Below are positions 46,229-55,434 of a DNA stretch of 64,000 nucleotides, in pieces. The DNA comes from Meiothermus sp. GTDB lineage: Bacteria > Deinococcota > Deinococci > Deinococcales > Thermaceae. Made by a program: the position numbers and the translations under genes. Numbering within the stretch: position 1 is the first letter of the stretch; every line of letters starts with the position of its first letter. Where the stretch lies: contig NZ_JANXCG010000012.1 in assembly GCF_025060375.1 (NCBI RefSeq), positions 1-64,000 on the forward strand, given 5' to 3'. Below the pieces are notes generated by a model. The model did no database searches and was not told the DNA's origin. It saw only the letters and a list, made by a program, of their open reading frames with translations.

Positions 46229-47306
46229 GTGGCTCGAGCCCCTTCTCTACGCGGTTCTCCTCTGGCTTGGGCTAAAGCTTTTGGTGTTGCTGGTAAACCT
46301 ATTTTCCTTCCCGGTGCTCCGCGGAGGCCAGGATGGGCCCTTTCCCGAGGTTTCCCTGCTGGTTCCGGTTCGCAACGAGGCCCACAACCTGCGGAAGACC
46401 CTCCCGGGCCTGCTGCGGCAGGAGGTGGGGGAGGTGCTGCTCCTTGACGACGGCTCCACCGACGGCACGGCTGGGGTGGTGGAGACCCTGGCCCGGGGCG
46501 ACAGGCGGGTGCGCCTGATCCCGGGCCGGCCCAAACCCGAGGGGTGGGTGGGCAAAGCCTGGGCCTGCCACCAGCTCGCCCAGGTGGCCCGGGGCGAGGT
46601 GCTGATCTTCACCGATGCCGACGTGTGCTGGAGGGAGGGGGGGGTGGGGGCGGTGCTGGACTTTATGCGCCGGGAGGGGGCGGGCCTGGTCTCGGTATAC
46701 CCGCGCCAGGTAACCCCCACCCTCCTCGAGCGGGTCCTGCTGCCCCTGATCGACGACGTGCTTTTGTGCTATCTGCCCTATCCACTGGTCCGTACCCCCT
46801 TTCCCCAGGCCGCGGCGGCCAACGGTCAGGTGATGGCCTTCCAGCGCGAGGCCTACTGCGTGGTGGGGGGGCATGCCGCGGTGCGCGGCGAGGTGCTGGA
46901 GGATGTGCGCCTGGCCCAGCGGGCCAAGGCCAGGGGGGTGCGGTTGGCGGTGGCCCTGGGGGACGGTTGGGTATCGGTGCGGATGTACCGGAGCTACGCC
47001 GAGGTGGTGGAGGGATTGGGTAAGAACCTGATTGAGTTCCACGCCCGAAGCCGCTGGCTGCTCCTCCTTTCCTACCTGGCCCACCTTTTGGCCTACACCC
47101 TGTGCTGGCCCCTGGCCCTGGTTGACCCCCTGTGGCTTTGGGTGGGAGGCATGGGCTTTTTAGAGCGGGTTATGCTGGGCCTGAAGACCGGACGGGATGG
47201 GTGGGAGTTCCTGTTGGTACCCCTGGCCCCCCTGCTCAGCGCTCCCATTTACTGGCGCTCCGCCCAGCGGCGCTACACCTGGAAGGGGAGGGAGTACACC
47301 CGGTGA
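46224..47306 (+). CDS. Family 2 glycosyltransferase of the carotenoid cluster
   Basis: The 360-residue protein has an N-terminal membrane segment ([20 protein letters not shown]), a GT-A domain ([44 protein letters not shown] with the DxD-type motif, then [20 protein letters not shown] and [13 protein letters not shown]) and C-terminal membrane segments. The layout resembles the carotenoid and hopanoid-linked glycosyltransferases such as CruC or HpnB. It likely glucosylates the 1'-hydroxyl made by CruF (inference). It overlaps crtD in GTGA. Confidence 0.85.
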   Translation: MGWLEPLLYAVLLWLGLKLLVLLVNLFSFPVLRGGQDGPFPEVSLLVPVRNEAHNLRKTLPGLLRQEVGEVLLLDDGSTDGTAGVVETLARGDRRVRLIPGRPKPEGWVGKAWACHQLAQVARGEVLIFTDADVCWREGGVGAVLDFMRREGAGLVSVYPRQVTPTLLERVLLPLIDDVLLCYLPYPLVRTPFPQAAAANGQVMAFQREAYCVVGGHAAVRGEVLEDVRLAQRAKARGVRLAVALGDGWVSVRMYRSYAEVVEGLGKNLIEFHARSRWLLLLSYLAHLLAYTLCWPLALVDPLWLWVGGMGFLERVMLGLKTGRDGWEFLLVPLAPLLSAPIYWRSAQRRYTWKGREYTR

Positions 47307-48655
47307 AAGCGATTGTGGTAGGCGCGGGTTTCGCGGGTCTGGCCGCGGCGCTCAGGCTCCGCAGGGCGGGGCTCGAGGTGGAGGTTGTCGAGCAGCTCCA
47401 CCAGCCCGGGGGTAAGGCGGTGGGCTGGGAGGGGGTGCCCACCGGGCCCACCCTGCTCACCCTGCCGGAGGTGCCCCTCCGCATCCTGGCTGAGTGGGGC
47501 CAGGGGATTGAGGGGCTCAGACCGGTCTCCCCCCTCACCCGCTACATCTGGCCGGATGGCCGGGTGTTTGCGCCCGAGCTCGAGCCGGAGCCCACCCTGG
47601 CCCAGCTCTCCCAGGAGGAGGCCCGGGACTACCTGCGTTTGCTAGGGGTGGCGAGGCGGCTCTACGAGGGGGTGAAGGGGACCTTTCTGTTCGGCCCTCC
47701 ACCCCCTTTGGGGAAGCTCCTGCGCTACGGTTTGCTCGAGGGTCCCAGGGCCTACCCCTTTCGCACCCTGGCCGACCTGGTGGCCTCTGGCCCCTACCTC
47801 ACCCCCTTCTTCCTGCGCTTCGCCACCTACCTGGGCGCCAACCCCTACAGGGCCCCGGCCGTGCTGCACAACATCGCCTGGGTAGAGCTGGGGCTGGGGG
47901 TTTTCCACCTGCCGGGGGGCTTGCGGGCCCTGGTGGACCGGCTGTACGGTCTGGCCAAGGGCCTTGGGGTGAGGTTTCACTTTGGCCAGAGGGTTCTGCG
48001 GATGTGGGCCGCTCGAGGGCGGGTGCTGTCTTTGGAGACCCCAGGAGGAAAGATGTGCGCCGACCTCTACGTCTCGGCTGCCGACCGGCACTTCACCCTG
48101 GGGTGGCTGGGTCTCCCCATGCCCCGCTATGCGCTGGGGGTCTCCGGTTTTGCGGTGCTCATGAGGTTCAAGGAGCCGGTTCCGCTTGGCCACTACGTCT
48201 ACTTTTCCCCCGACTACCGGGGTGAATGGGGGGAGATAGAGCGGGGCCACTGGCCCAAGACCCCCACCCTCTACCTGCATACGGATGGGGAGGCCGGGTT
48301 TCTGCTGGTCAACGCCCCCCCTCTGCGAGGGAGAGGAAACCCCCCAGTGGGGGTTCAGGAGTATGCCCGCCACCTGCTCCTCAGCCTTCGCGGCCTCCAC
48401 CCCCTTCCCATAGCCGAGTGGCGGGCTTTGAGCCCTTTGGACTACAGCCAGACCGCCTACCGGGGGGCCCTGTACGGCCGAGCCCCACACGGCCTCCTTG
48501 GGGCCCTGCGGCCGGGGTGGAGGGTGGGGCGTCTGGCCAACCTGGTCCAGGTGGGGGGGACGGTGCACCCAGGCGGGGGGGTGCCTCTGGCCCTGCTCTC
48601 CGGCTGGAATGGGGCTGGGTGGCTCCTGCGGAGGGTGGAGGATGGGGCGCTCTAG
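47303..48655 (+). CDS. crtD: CrtI/CrtD-family carotenoid desaturase
   Basis: The 450-residue flavoprotein starts with a Rossmann motif ([20 protein letters not shown]) and [18 protein letters not shown], has the substrate region [20 protein letters not shown], and ends with the FAD-binding [19 protein letters not shown]. This is the phytoene-desaturase superfamily. Its position after CruF suggests the 3',4'-desaturase CrtD; a phytoene desaturase or ketolase role is not excluded. Start GTG 47303 overlaps the glycosyltransferase stop. Confidence 0.82.
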   Translation: MKAIVVGAGFAGLAAALRLRRAGLEVEVVEQLHQPGGKAVGWEGVPTGPTLLTLPEVPLRILAEWGQGIEGLRPVSPLTRYIWPDGRVFAPELEPEPTLAQLSQEEARDYLRLLGVARRLYEGVKGTFLFGPPPPLGKLLRYGLLEGPRAYPFRTLADLVASGPYLTPFFLRFATYLGANPYRAPAVLHNIAWVELGLGVFHLPGGLRALVDRLYGLAKGLGVRFHFGQRVLRMWAARGRVLSLETPGGKMCADLYVSAADRHFTLGWLGLPMPRYALGVSGFAVLMRFKEPVPLGHYVYFSPDYRGEWGEIERGHWPKTPTLYLHTDGEAGFLLVNAPPLRGRGNPPVGVQEYARHLLLSLRGLHPLPIAEWRALSPLDYSQTAYRGALYGRAPHGLLGALRPGWRVGRLANLVQVGGTVHPGGGVPLALLSGWNGAGWLLRRVEDGAL

Positions 48656-49742
48656 CCTGCCAGAACCCAAGGGCTACCCCTGGGGTCCCTTCGGCCACCT
48701 GCCCCGCTGGGCGGGGGAGCCGCTTTCCCTTTTGGAGGAGGGGGCGGCCTTGGGCTCTGTGTTTGGCCTGAGGCTGGGCCGCAGGGCGGTGGTGGGTTTT
48801 AGCCCCGCCTGGAACCGCCTGGTTCTCTCCGACCTGAACGCCTTCCGCTCCCGCGGGAGCCTTGCCAGCCTTACCCCTTACCTGAGCGGGGGGATCATCA
48901 CCACCGACGCTCCCTTCCACAAACCCCAGCGGCAGACGCTCAACCCCCACTTCCACGCTCGAGCCCTGATGGCCCTGGAGGAGCGCTTGCGGGAGGCCCT
49001 GAGGGCCGTTCGGCCGCAAGGGGCTTTTGAGGCGGTGGCCTGGTCTTCTAAGGCTGCCCAGACCGCCCTCAACCTCCTCTACTTTGAGGGGCGCTTTCCC
49101 CCAGGGCTCCTGGCCCGGTTCCTGGCCCCTCTGAAACGGCCCTTTCCGGCCCCTTTGGTGCCGCGTCCCTTGCTTTTTGCCCGGGTGCGCCGGATGGTGC
49201 GGGGTTTGCAGCAGGCAGGGTGTGGTCTGGCCGCCCACCTGCCCCTGGAGGAGGTGGTGGTGGGCCTGGCCGCGGGCTACGACACCACGGCCCATACCCT
49301 GGCCTGGGCCCTCTGGCACGCGGCCCTGTACCCCCAGTGGAACACCCCCGAAGGGCTTCCCCTGCTCCTCAAGGAGACCCTGCGCCTCTACCCTCCGGGC
49401 TTTGTGGGAAGCCGCCGGGCGGCACGGGCGGTGGAGTGGGAGGGCCACCTGATTCCCAAGGGGAGTCTGGTGCTCTACAGCCCCTACCTGACCCACCGCC
49501 ACCCCGAGCTCTGGCCCAATCCCCTTGACTTTGACCCCTCCCGCTTCCTGGGGCGGATTCCGGCCTGGGCCTACCTGCCCTTTGGCGGGGGAGAGCGCAC
49601 ATGCTTGGGCATGCACTTTGCCCAGATGACCCTCCGGGTGGCCCTGGGGCTCTTCTCCCGCCTGCGGCCGCTTAGGGGCGACCCGAGGCCCTGGCCCGCG
49701 CTGACCCTGGCTCCGGCTGGGGAGCTTTGGGTGGAGGCCTAG
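48642..49742 (+). CDS. Cytochrome P450, CYP175A-like carotenoid ring hydroxylase
   Basis: The 366-residue P450 has the haem loop FGGGERTCLG with Cys321, the EXXR motif (KETLRLYPPG), and an I-helix region AAGYDTTAHTLAWALWHAAL. Its short length and start (LPEPKGYPWGPFGHLPRW) match Thermus CYP175A1, a beta-carotene 3-hydroxylase. Here it probably hydroxylates the beta ring of the cyclised product, at C2 or C3. It overlaps the desaturase gene by 14 bases and shares stop bases with the convergent thioesterase gene. Confidence 0.9.
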   Translation: MGRSSLPEPKGYPWGPFGHLPRWAGEPLSLLEEGAALGSVFGLRLGRRAVVGFSPAWNRLVLSDLNAFRSRGSLASLTPYLSGGIITTDAPFHKPQRQTLNPHFHARALMALEERLREALRAVRPQGAFEAVAWSSKAAQTALNLLYFEGRFPPGLLARFLAPLKRPFPAPLVPRPLLFARVRRMVRGLQQAGCGLAAHLPLEEVVVGLAAGYDTTAHTLAWALWHAALYPQWNTPEGLPLLLKETLRLYPPGFVGSRRAARAVEWEGHLIPKGSLVLYSPYLTHRHPELWPNPLDFDPSRFLGRIPAWAYLPFGGGERTCLGMHFAQMTLRVALGLFSRLRPLRGDPRPWPALTLAPAGELWVEA

Positions 49743-50113
49743 ACCGAAGGGGGAGGCTCGTCCACCGGAACCGGCCGGCCCTGCTCGTCCACCGCCACGT
49801 AGGTCAGGTTGCCCTTGGTGGCAAGCATCTTAGGTTCGCGCAGGTTTTCCCGGTACACCTCCACCTCGACCGTGAGGGAGGTGCGCCCCACCCGCACCAC
49901 CCGGGCCACCACCTCGAGCAGGTCCCCTACCTTGATCGGCACCTCAAAGACCACCTCCCCCACCCGCACCGTTACGCACCGCTTGCGGGCCCGGCGGATG
50001 GCCGCGTATGAGCCTACCTTGTCCATCAAGCCCAGCACGAACCCCCCAAAAGCGTTGCCGCCGGGGTTGGCGTGCTCGGGAAAAACCAGCTCCAAGGTGC
50101 GCGCCTCGCTCAT
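49739..50113 (-). CDS. Acyl-CoA thioesterase, hotdog fold
   Basis: The 124-residue protein has the hotdog core HANPGGNAFGGFVLGLMDKV (general-base Asp in LMDKV), then TVRVGEVVFEVPIKVGDLLE and VEVEVYRENL, matching YciA/BFIT-type acyl-CoA thioesterases. It could recycle acyl-CoA near the acyltransferase gene, but the two are convergent and not co-transcribed. TAGGCT (50126-50121) is seven bases before the ATG at 50113, suggesting a leaderless transcript. Confidence 0.88.
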   Translation of the reverse strand: MSEARTLELVFPEHANPGGNAFGGFVLGLMDKVGSYAAIRRARKRCVTVRVGEVVFEVPIKVGDLLEVVARVVRVGRTSLTVEVEVYRENLREPKMLATKGNLTYVAVDEQGRPVPVDEPPPSV

Positions 50114-50120
50114 GGGCAAG

Positions 50121-50126
50121 AGCCTA
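50121..50126 (-). promoter_or_regulatory. Leaderless -10 hexamer of the thioesterase gene
   Basis: Minus-strand TAGGCT is seven bases from the ATG. The divergent gdhA gene has TATACT at 50158-50163 and a 30-nt leader with a Shine-Dalgarno, so the two promoters are back to back. Confidence 0.5.
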
Positions 50127-50199
50127 CCGGACGCCCTGGGGTTGGGCAACGGGCGGGTATACTCTTGAACGGCTGTTCGTCTACGCGAAGGAGGTTCTC

Positions 50200-51474
50200 A
50201 TGCCACTCAGAAACGCCTACCGTCCCCCAGGCGAAGCCGGCCTTTGGGAGAGCTTCCTGCGCCGGCTCGAGGCCACCATCCGGGTCGCGCAGATTCACCC
50301 TGCCACCATCCAGTACCTCACCCACCCCAAGCGCGTCGTGGGGGTTTCCCTCCCGGTGGTGATGGACGACGGAAGCGTGCGCAACTTTACCGCCTACCGG
50401 GTGATCCACAACATCGCCCGGGGACCGGCCCTGGGCGGGGTGCGCTACCACCCCGAGGTGAGCCTAGGCCAGACCTGCGGGATGGCGGCCTGGATGACCC
50501 TGAAGGCGGCGGTCTATGGCCTGCCCTTCGGGGGGTCGGCGGGGGGGGTGGCGGTGGAGCCGGGGAAGCTCTCCCGCCGCGAGCTGGAGCGCCTGTCGCG
50601 CCGCTACGTGACCGAGCTCATAGAGCTGTTGGGCCCGGATGAGGACGTGCTGGCCCCGGATGTCGGAACCGACCAGACCATCATGGCCTGGTTCCAGGAT
50701 ACCTTCACCATGACCCGAGGCCAGACCATCCTGAGCGCGGTGACCGGGAAGCCCCTCCCCCTGGGGGGGGTCTCCCTGAGGGACGAGGGGGGAGGGCAGG
50801 GGCTGGTCTACGTGCTGGCCGATTTGGCTCGAGCCAACGGCTGGCCCCTGGAAGGGGCCACGGTAGCCATCCAAGGCTTTGGTCAGATGGGCGGTGCGGT
50901 GGCCCGCTACGCCCTGAAGGAAGGTCTGAAGGTGGTGGCGGTCTCCACCAGCCGGGGTGGGGTCTACAACCCCGAGGGGCTCGATGTGGCTGCGCTGGAG
51001 GCCTACTACCAGAAGTGGGGCCACCTGGCGGGTTTTCCGGGGGGGCGCCCGATTGCCAACCTCGAGCTTCTCAGCCTGAAAGTGGACTACCTGGTGCCAG
51101 CGGCCCTGGAAGGCGCAATCAACGAGCAGAACGCCCGGCAGGTGCAGGCCCGGGTGGTTGTCGAGGGGGCCAACGGGGCGGTGACCCCTGAAGCCGAGTA
51201 CCTTCTGCGGCTGAACGGGGCCGAGGTGGTGCCCGATGTCCTGGCCAATGGGGGAGGGCTGGTGCTCTCCTACTTGGAGTGGGTGCAGGATCTCTCGATG
51301 CTCTTCTTTGAAGAGGGGGAGGTTCAGCAGCGGCTGCGCCAGTTCGTTCACCAAAGCCTGCAGGCGGTGCTCGAGCGGGCCCGCCCCTTGGGCGGCGACC
51401 TACGGGTTGGGGCTTATGCCCTGGCCCTGGAACGCATCAACGAGGCCACCCGCCTGCGCGGGGTTTACCCATGA
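50200..51474 (+). CDS. gdhA: Glutamate dehydrogenase regulatory subunit GdhA
   Basis: The 424-residue protein has the full glutamate dehydrogenase fold ([20 protein letters not shown], then [20 protein letters not shown] for NAD binding) but has lost two lysines of the active site: the KGG motif is LGG (Leu78) and GGGKGG is GGSAGG (Ala114). In Thermus thermophilus GdhA forms a heterohexamer with GdhB and makes activity leucine-responsive; the same is inferred here. ATG 50200 follows aaggagg. It ends 10 nt before gdhB. Confidence 0.92.
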   Translation: MPLRNAYRPPGEAGLWESFLRRLEATIRVAQIHPATIQYLTHPKRVVGVSLPVVMDDGSVRNFTAYRVIHNIARGPALGGVRYHPEVSLGQTCGMAAWMTLKAAVYGLPFGGSAGGVAVEPGKLSRRELERLSRRYVTELIELLGPDEDVLAPDVGTDQTIMAWFQDTFTMTRGQTILSAVTGKPLPLGGVSLRDEGGGQGLVYVLADLARANGWPLEGATVAIQGFGQMGGAVARYALKEGLKVVAVSTSRGGVYNPEGLDVAALEAYYQKWGHLAGFPGGRPIANLELLSLKVDYLVPAALEGAINEQNARQVQARVVVEGANGAVTPEAEYLLRLNGAEVVPDVLANGGGLVLSYLEWVQDLSMLFFEEGEVQQRLRQFVHQSLQAVLERARPLGGDLRVGAYALALERINEATRLRGVYP

Positions 51475-51484
51475 GGAGAAGAGG

Positions 51485-52762
51485 ATGAAGTCGGAACCGC
51501 TTTCGTACCTTTCCAGCGAGAACATTGGACCATGGGAGATCTACTTGGCCCAGGTGGACCGGGTGACCCCCTACCTGGGCAAGCTGGCCTTCTGGGTGGA
51601 GGACCTCAAGCGGCCCAAGCGCATCCTGGTGGTGGATGTGCCCGTCCAGCTTGACGACGGCTCCGTGGCCCACTTTGAGGGCTACCGGGTCCACCACAAC
51701 ACCTTCCGCGGCCCGGCCAAAGGTGGGGTGCGCTACCACCAGGACGTAACCCTCTCCGAGGTGATGGCTTTGGCGGCTTGGATGACCATAAAGAACGCCG
51801 CGGTGGGCCTTCCCTACGGAGGCGGTAAGGGTGGGGTGCGGGTAGACCCCCGCAAGCTTTCGCCAGGGGAGCTGGAGCGCCTGACCCGCCGCTATACCTC
51901 GGAGATCGGCATCATCATCGGGCCGGATAAGGACATCCCGGCGCCTGACCTGGGTACTGGCGCTCGTGAGATGGCCTGGATGATGGATACCTACTCCATG
52001 AACGTGGGCCGCACCGTCCCTGGGGTGGTGACCGGAAAGCCCATTGCCGTCGGGGGTTCCCTAGGGCGCCAAGACGCCACGGGGCGGGGGGTTTTTGTAA
52101 CCGCGGCAGCCGCAGCGGAGAAGATAGGCCTTTCGGTGGAGGGCAGCCGGGTGGTCGTCCAGGGTTTTGGCAACGTGGGCAACGCCGCGGCCCGTATCTT
52201 CCACGACCATGGGGCCCGGCTGGTAGCAGTTTCCGACGTCACCGGGGCCATTCGCAACGACGGGGGTATTGACCCCTACGACCTCACCGCCTACGTGCGG
52301 CAGATGGGTGGGGTTAGGGGCTACCCCAAGGCCGAGCCCATTCCGGCCCCGGAGCTCTTCTCCACCCCCTGCGAGTTCCTGATACCCGCGGCCTTGGAGA
52401 AGCAGATTACCGAGGCCAACGCCTGGAAGTTGCAGTGCAAGGTGATTGCTGAAGGGGCCAACGGCCCCACCACCCCTGCCGCTGACGACATCCTTGCCGA
52501 GCGGGGCATTGTGGTGGTGCCCGACGTGATCGCCAACGCAGGCGGGGTTACGGTGAGCTACTTTGAGTGGGTGCAGGACTTCAACAGCTTTTTTTGGACG
52601 GAGGGAGAGATAAACGCCAGGCTCGAGCGGTTGATGCGCCAATCCTTCGAAGCGGTCTGGCAGGTGGCTCAGGAGAAAAGGGTCACCCTTCGCACCGCGG
52701 CCTATATCGTGGCGGCCACCCGTGTGCTTGAGGCCCGGGCCATGCTTGGCCTCTACCCATAG
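51485..52762 (+). CDS. gdhB: Glutamate dehydrogenase catalytic subunit GdhB
   Basis: The 425-residue enzyme interconverts glutamate and 2-oxoglutarate plus ammonia. All catalytic elements are present: [12 protein letters not shown] (Lys79), [20 protein letters not shown] (Lys103, Lys115), [20 protein letters not shown], and the cofactor loop [20 protein letters not shown]. An aggagaagagg stretch lies before the ATG at 51485. It pairs with the non-catalytic GdhA encoded upstream. Confidence 0.95.
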   Translation: MKSEPLSYLSSENIGPWEIYLAQVDRVTPYLGKLAFWVEDLKRPKRILVVDVPVQLDDGSVAHFEGYRVHHNTFRGPAKGGVRYHQDVTLSEVMALAAWMTIKNAAVGLPYGGGKGGVRVDPRKLSPGELERLTRRYTSEIGIIIGPDKDIPAPDLGTGAREMAWMMDTYSMNVGRTVPGVVTGKPIAVGGSLGRQDATGRGVFVTAAAAAEKIGLSVEGSRVVVQGFGNVGNAAARIFHDHGARLVAVSDVTGAIRNDGGIDPYDLTAYVRQMGGVRGYPKAEPIPAPELFSTPCEFLIPAALEKQITEANAWKLQCKVIAEGANGPTTPAADDILAERGIVVVPDVIANAGGVTVSYFEWVQDFNSFFWTEGEINARLERLMRQSFEAVWQVAQEKRVTLRTAAYIVAATRVLEARAMLGLYP

Positions 52763-52792
52763 CCCCACCTGGTCTTGGCGTATGCTAGGGTT

Positions 52793-53353
52793 GTGACGGC
52801 TAGCAGCACCTGGCCCCGCCACGGCAGGGTGACCCTGAAGCCCTTTACCGAGCCCCTGAGCGAGACCGAGTGGCGCCGTTTCTACGATTGCTTTCGTGAC
52901 CCCGAGATTGCCGAGTGGAACGGCAGCCGGCCGCTCAGGATGCCGCTTTGGCTTTTCAAGCGGGTGGTGATGGGCGAGGTAGCCCGGGGTGACCGGTTGG
53001 GTTTTGGCATCCTGGACGAGCGGGGGGAGTGGCTGGGCACGGTGGAACTCTACGAGCTCACCCCCAGCGAGGCCACCTTGGGCATCCTGATTGGGGCCAA
53101 GGACCGCTGGGGGCAGGGCTACGGCACCGACGCCGTCAAGGCAGTGCTGGAGTACGCCTTCTGCAAGCTGGGCCTAAAGAAGGTCAAGCTCCGCACCTAC
53201 AAGCACAACCTGCGGGCCCAACGGGCCTTTGAGAAGGCCGGGTTCCGCCACGTGGAGAAACCGCCCCAAGGCGGGCTGCGCCTAGGCCTAAGCCTGGGCC
53301 CTAAGCACGAGTTTATCCCCATGGAGATCACCAAAGAGGAGTGGGGCTGCTGA
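52793..53353 (+). CDS. GNAT-family N-acetyltransferase
   Basis: The 186-residue protein has the GNAT acetyl-CoA site GAKDRWGQGYGTDAVKAVLE and the following KLRTYKHNLRAQRAFEKAGF, as in RimJ/RimL-type enzymes that acetylate protein termini or small amines. The substrate is unknown. I chose GTG 52793 because TATGCT (52781-52786) is six bases upstream; the frame opens at 52775. Confidence 0.88.
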   Translation: MTASSTWPRHGRVTLKPFTEPLSETEWRRFYDCFRDPEIAEWNGSRPLRMPLWLFKRVVMGEVARGDRLGFGILDERGEWLGTVELYELTPSEATLGILIGAKDRWGQGYGTDAVKAVLEYAFCKLGLKKVKLRTYKHNLRAQRAFEKAGFRHVEKPPQGGLRLGLSLGPKHEFIPMEITKEEWGC

Positions 53354-53359
53354 GCGGGC

Positions 53360-54319
53360 CTACCTGACCCGCACCCGTTCTCGCAGGGCCAGGGCCTCTA
53401 GCTCCTCCCGGGCGCTCGAGGCCGGCAGGAGGCGCAGGGCCCCCAGGGCAGCCTCCACCCGCGCCGCAATGGCGGCCTCCACTTGCTGGGCTACCCCCGA
53501 CTCCACCGCCAGGGTTCGCAGCCTGGGGATGTCCTCCGGCTGCCCCCCCCTGCGTTTGAGGATGGCCCCCACCTCCTCGGGGTAGCGCTCCAGGAGCCAT
53601 AGCGTGATGAGCGTAACCTTTCCCTCGCGTACATCGCCTCCAGCAGGCTTTCCCAGCACCTCTGGGCTGCCCATCAGGTCCAGGTAGTCGTCCCGCATCT
53701 GAAAGGCTTGGCCGTAAAGCCGCCCAAAGCGGGCCAGGGCTTCGCGGAGGTGGGGTGGGGCCTGGCCCAGCACCGCGGCGCCCTCGCAGGCTACCCGCAT
53801 CACCGAAGCGGTTTTCCCGTCGATAATGCGCTCGTAGTTTTCCAAGGAGTGCTCGCCCAGGGCGGCTATCTGGAACTGAAGCACCTCTGCTTCGGAAAGC
53901 TCCCGGGCTACCTCGGCGAACATGGCCACCAGCTCCATGCATCGGGTCTGGGCCAGCAGGGCCATCAGCCGGGAGAGCAGGTAGTCGCCCGAGAGCACCG
54001 AGACCGCGTTGCCGTACTTGCGAAAGGCAGCCTCCTTGCCCCGCCGGGTTTCCGCATCGTCCACGAGGTCATCGTGGAGGAGCGAGGCGGAGTGAAGCAG
54101 CTCCACCGCCAAGGCCAGCTCCATGGCGTGGGGTACCCCACCTAAGGCGCTGCTGCTCAGGAAGACCAGCCGGGGCCGAATCCGCTTGCCCCCCGCAGTC
54201 ACCAGGTCCTCCTCAATCAGGCGGATGAACTCCACCTCCGAGCGCACCACCTCCCTTAACTGGTCCTCAAAGGCGGCCATAAGGGTGGTGAGCTCGGGGG
54301 CGAGGTCTTTTATGCTCAT
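53360..54319 (-). CDS. Polyprenyl diphosphate synthase
   Basis: The 319-residue trans-prenyltransferase condenses isopentenyl diphosphate to long-chain prenyl diphosphates for menaquinone side chains or carotenoid precursors. The first aspartate-rich motif is SLLHDDLVDDAETRRGK and the second MRDDYLDLMGSPEVLGKPAG. AGGKRIRPRLVFLSS is the substrate-binding region. Residues before the first motif (VELLHSASLLHD) are small, suggesting a long-chain product such as octaprenyl. TATAAT lies eight bases before the ATG. Confidence 0.92.
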   Translation of the reverse strand: MSIKDLAPELTTLMAAFEDQLREVVRSEVEFIRLIEEDLVTAGGKRIRPRLVFLSSSALGGVPHAMELALAVELLHSASLLHDDLVDDAETRRGKEAAFRKYGNAVSVLSGDYLLSRLMALLAQTRCMELVAMFAEVARELSEAEVLQFQIAALGEHSLENYERIIDGKTASVMRVACEGAAVLGQAPPHLREALARFGRLYGQAFQMRDDYLDLMGSPEVLGKPAGGDVREGKVTLITLWLLERYPEEVGAILKRRGGQPEDIPRLRTLAVESGVAQQVEAAIAARVEAALGALRLLPASSAREELEALALRERVRVR

Positions 54320-54378
54320 CCTGGGGGATTATAGCTCGGAAATACTCTAAGAAACAGGGTCCAGGCCAGCTTTCGGTC

Positions 54379-54777
54379 CTACGGGTTGATGATGACCTGG
54401 CCAGGCAGGGCTACCGTGCGCACCGTTCCGCTCAGGCTCTGGGCGGTGTATCCGGTGATGGCCAGGGTGCCCGGGTTGCTCGTAAAGGTAAGGGTCTTGG
54501 TGAGCTTGGGGCAGTCGTCGGGCTTGGTGGAAGGAGGGCACTCCGGCACCGCGGCCCCGATGCTGGCGGGGGGGGCCCCGCTCAGGTTGACCTGCAGCAA
54601 GGTGGCCGAGGGGCTTCCTGGGAGGGGCTGAATTTCAAAGACCACCTGGTACCCGCTGGCGGTGGGGCCAGCTGAGACTGGGTTGAAGCGCACCGTAGGG
54701 ATGCCCAGGTCGGCCACGAAGTTGCTGCAACCTGATAGGATGAAGGCAACCGCCATCAAGGCTATAGGCTTTCTCAT
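54379..54777 (-). CDS. Small lipoprotein of unknown function
   Basis: The 132-residue precursor has a lipoprotein signal (MRKPIALMAVAFILSGCSN) with lipobox LSGC and Cys17 as the acylated residue. The mature part is rich in Pro, Ser and Thr with beta strands (GYQVVFEIQPL, LTKTLTFTSNPGTLAIT). It contains two further cysteines (PECPPSTKPDDCP) that could form a disulfide. The ATG overlaps the Rex stop, so it is coupled to the regulator. Confidence 0.75.
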   Translation of the reverse strand: MRKPIALMAVAFILSGCSNFVADLGIPTVRFNPVSAGPTASGYQVVFEIQPLPGSPSATLLQVNLSGAPPASIGAAVPECPPSTKPDDCPKLTKTLTFTSNPGTLAITGYTAQSLSGTVRTVALPGQVIINP

Positions 54778-55415
54778 CCAATCATCTCCTCTCGCCACTT
54801 TGGATTCAGCACAAAGAAGGAAAGCCTGCTTAGGCCAGCCAGAAAGTCCACGTTCTCCACCGCCACCTCCTTGGGTACCTCCAGGACCGCTGGGGCGAAG
54901 TTGAGGATGCCCTTGATTCCCGACTCTACCAGGCGGTTGGCCACCGCTTGGGCCGAGTCTGCGGGAACCGCCAGGAGGCCAAAGTCTATGCGCCGCTCGG
55001 CAACCGCTCGGGGCAGGTTTTCCACGCTCTCCACGGAGAGGCCGTGAAAGCTCAGGCCGAACTTGGCTGGGTCGCGGTCAAATAGGCCCCGCAGCTCGAA
55101 TATCTCGCTGAAACCTGGGTAGTCGGCGATGGCCTGGCCCAGCCGGCCCATCCCCACGATGCATAGGCCCCAGCGGCGGTTGAGGCCTAGAATTTGGCGC
55201 AGCTCGCGGCGCAGCACCTGGACGGTGTAGCCAACCCCCCGGGTACCGTAGCTGCCGAAGTAGGAGAGGTCTTTGCGCACCTGGAAGGCGGTGACCTGGG
55301 CTTCCTCTGCGAGCTGCTCAGAGGAAGTCCGGTGGATGCCGCGGGCCTCTAGGTCTTCCAGAATACGCAGATAGGTGACCAGACGGGAGATCGCGGCGCT
55401 GGGCACTTTAGCCAT
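54774..55415 (-). CDS. rex: Redox-sensing transcriptional repressor Rex
   Basis: The 213-residue NAD(H)-sensing repressor has an N-terminal winged helix (AAISRLVTYLRILEDLEARG, then TAFQVRKDLSYFGSYGTRGV) and a Rossmann domain (GLCIVGMGRLGQAIADYPGF, then ELRGLFDRDPAKFG). The C-terminal helix VDFLAGLSRLSFFVLNPKW is the domain-swapped dimer element of Thermus Rex. Rex leaves DNA when NADH rises. It sits inside an envelope-gene operon, an unusual setting. Start ATG 55415 after agaggtg. Confidence 0.94.
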   Translation of the reverse strand: MAKVPSAAISRLVTYLRILEDLEARGIHRTSSEQLAEEAQVTAFQVRKDLSYFGSYGTRGVGYTVQVLRRELRQILGLNRRWGLCIVGMGRLGQAIADYPGFSEIFELRGLFDRDPAKFGLSFHGLSVESVENLPRAVAERRIDFGLLAVPADSAQAVANRLVESGIKGILNFAPAVLEVPKEVAVENVDFLAGLSRLSFFVLNPKWREEMIG

Positions 55416-55434
55416 GGGAGACACCTCTGTGCAT

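Noticed and set aside
47642-49616. Two long minus-strand frames opposite crtD and the P450
   Set aside because: Both are Pro/Gly/Gln-rich shadows. The plus-strand frames have intact catalytic motifs.
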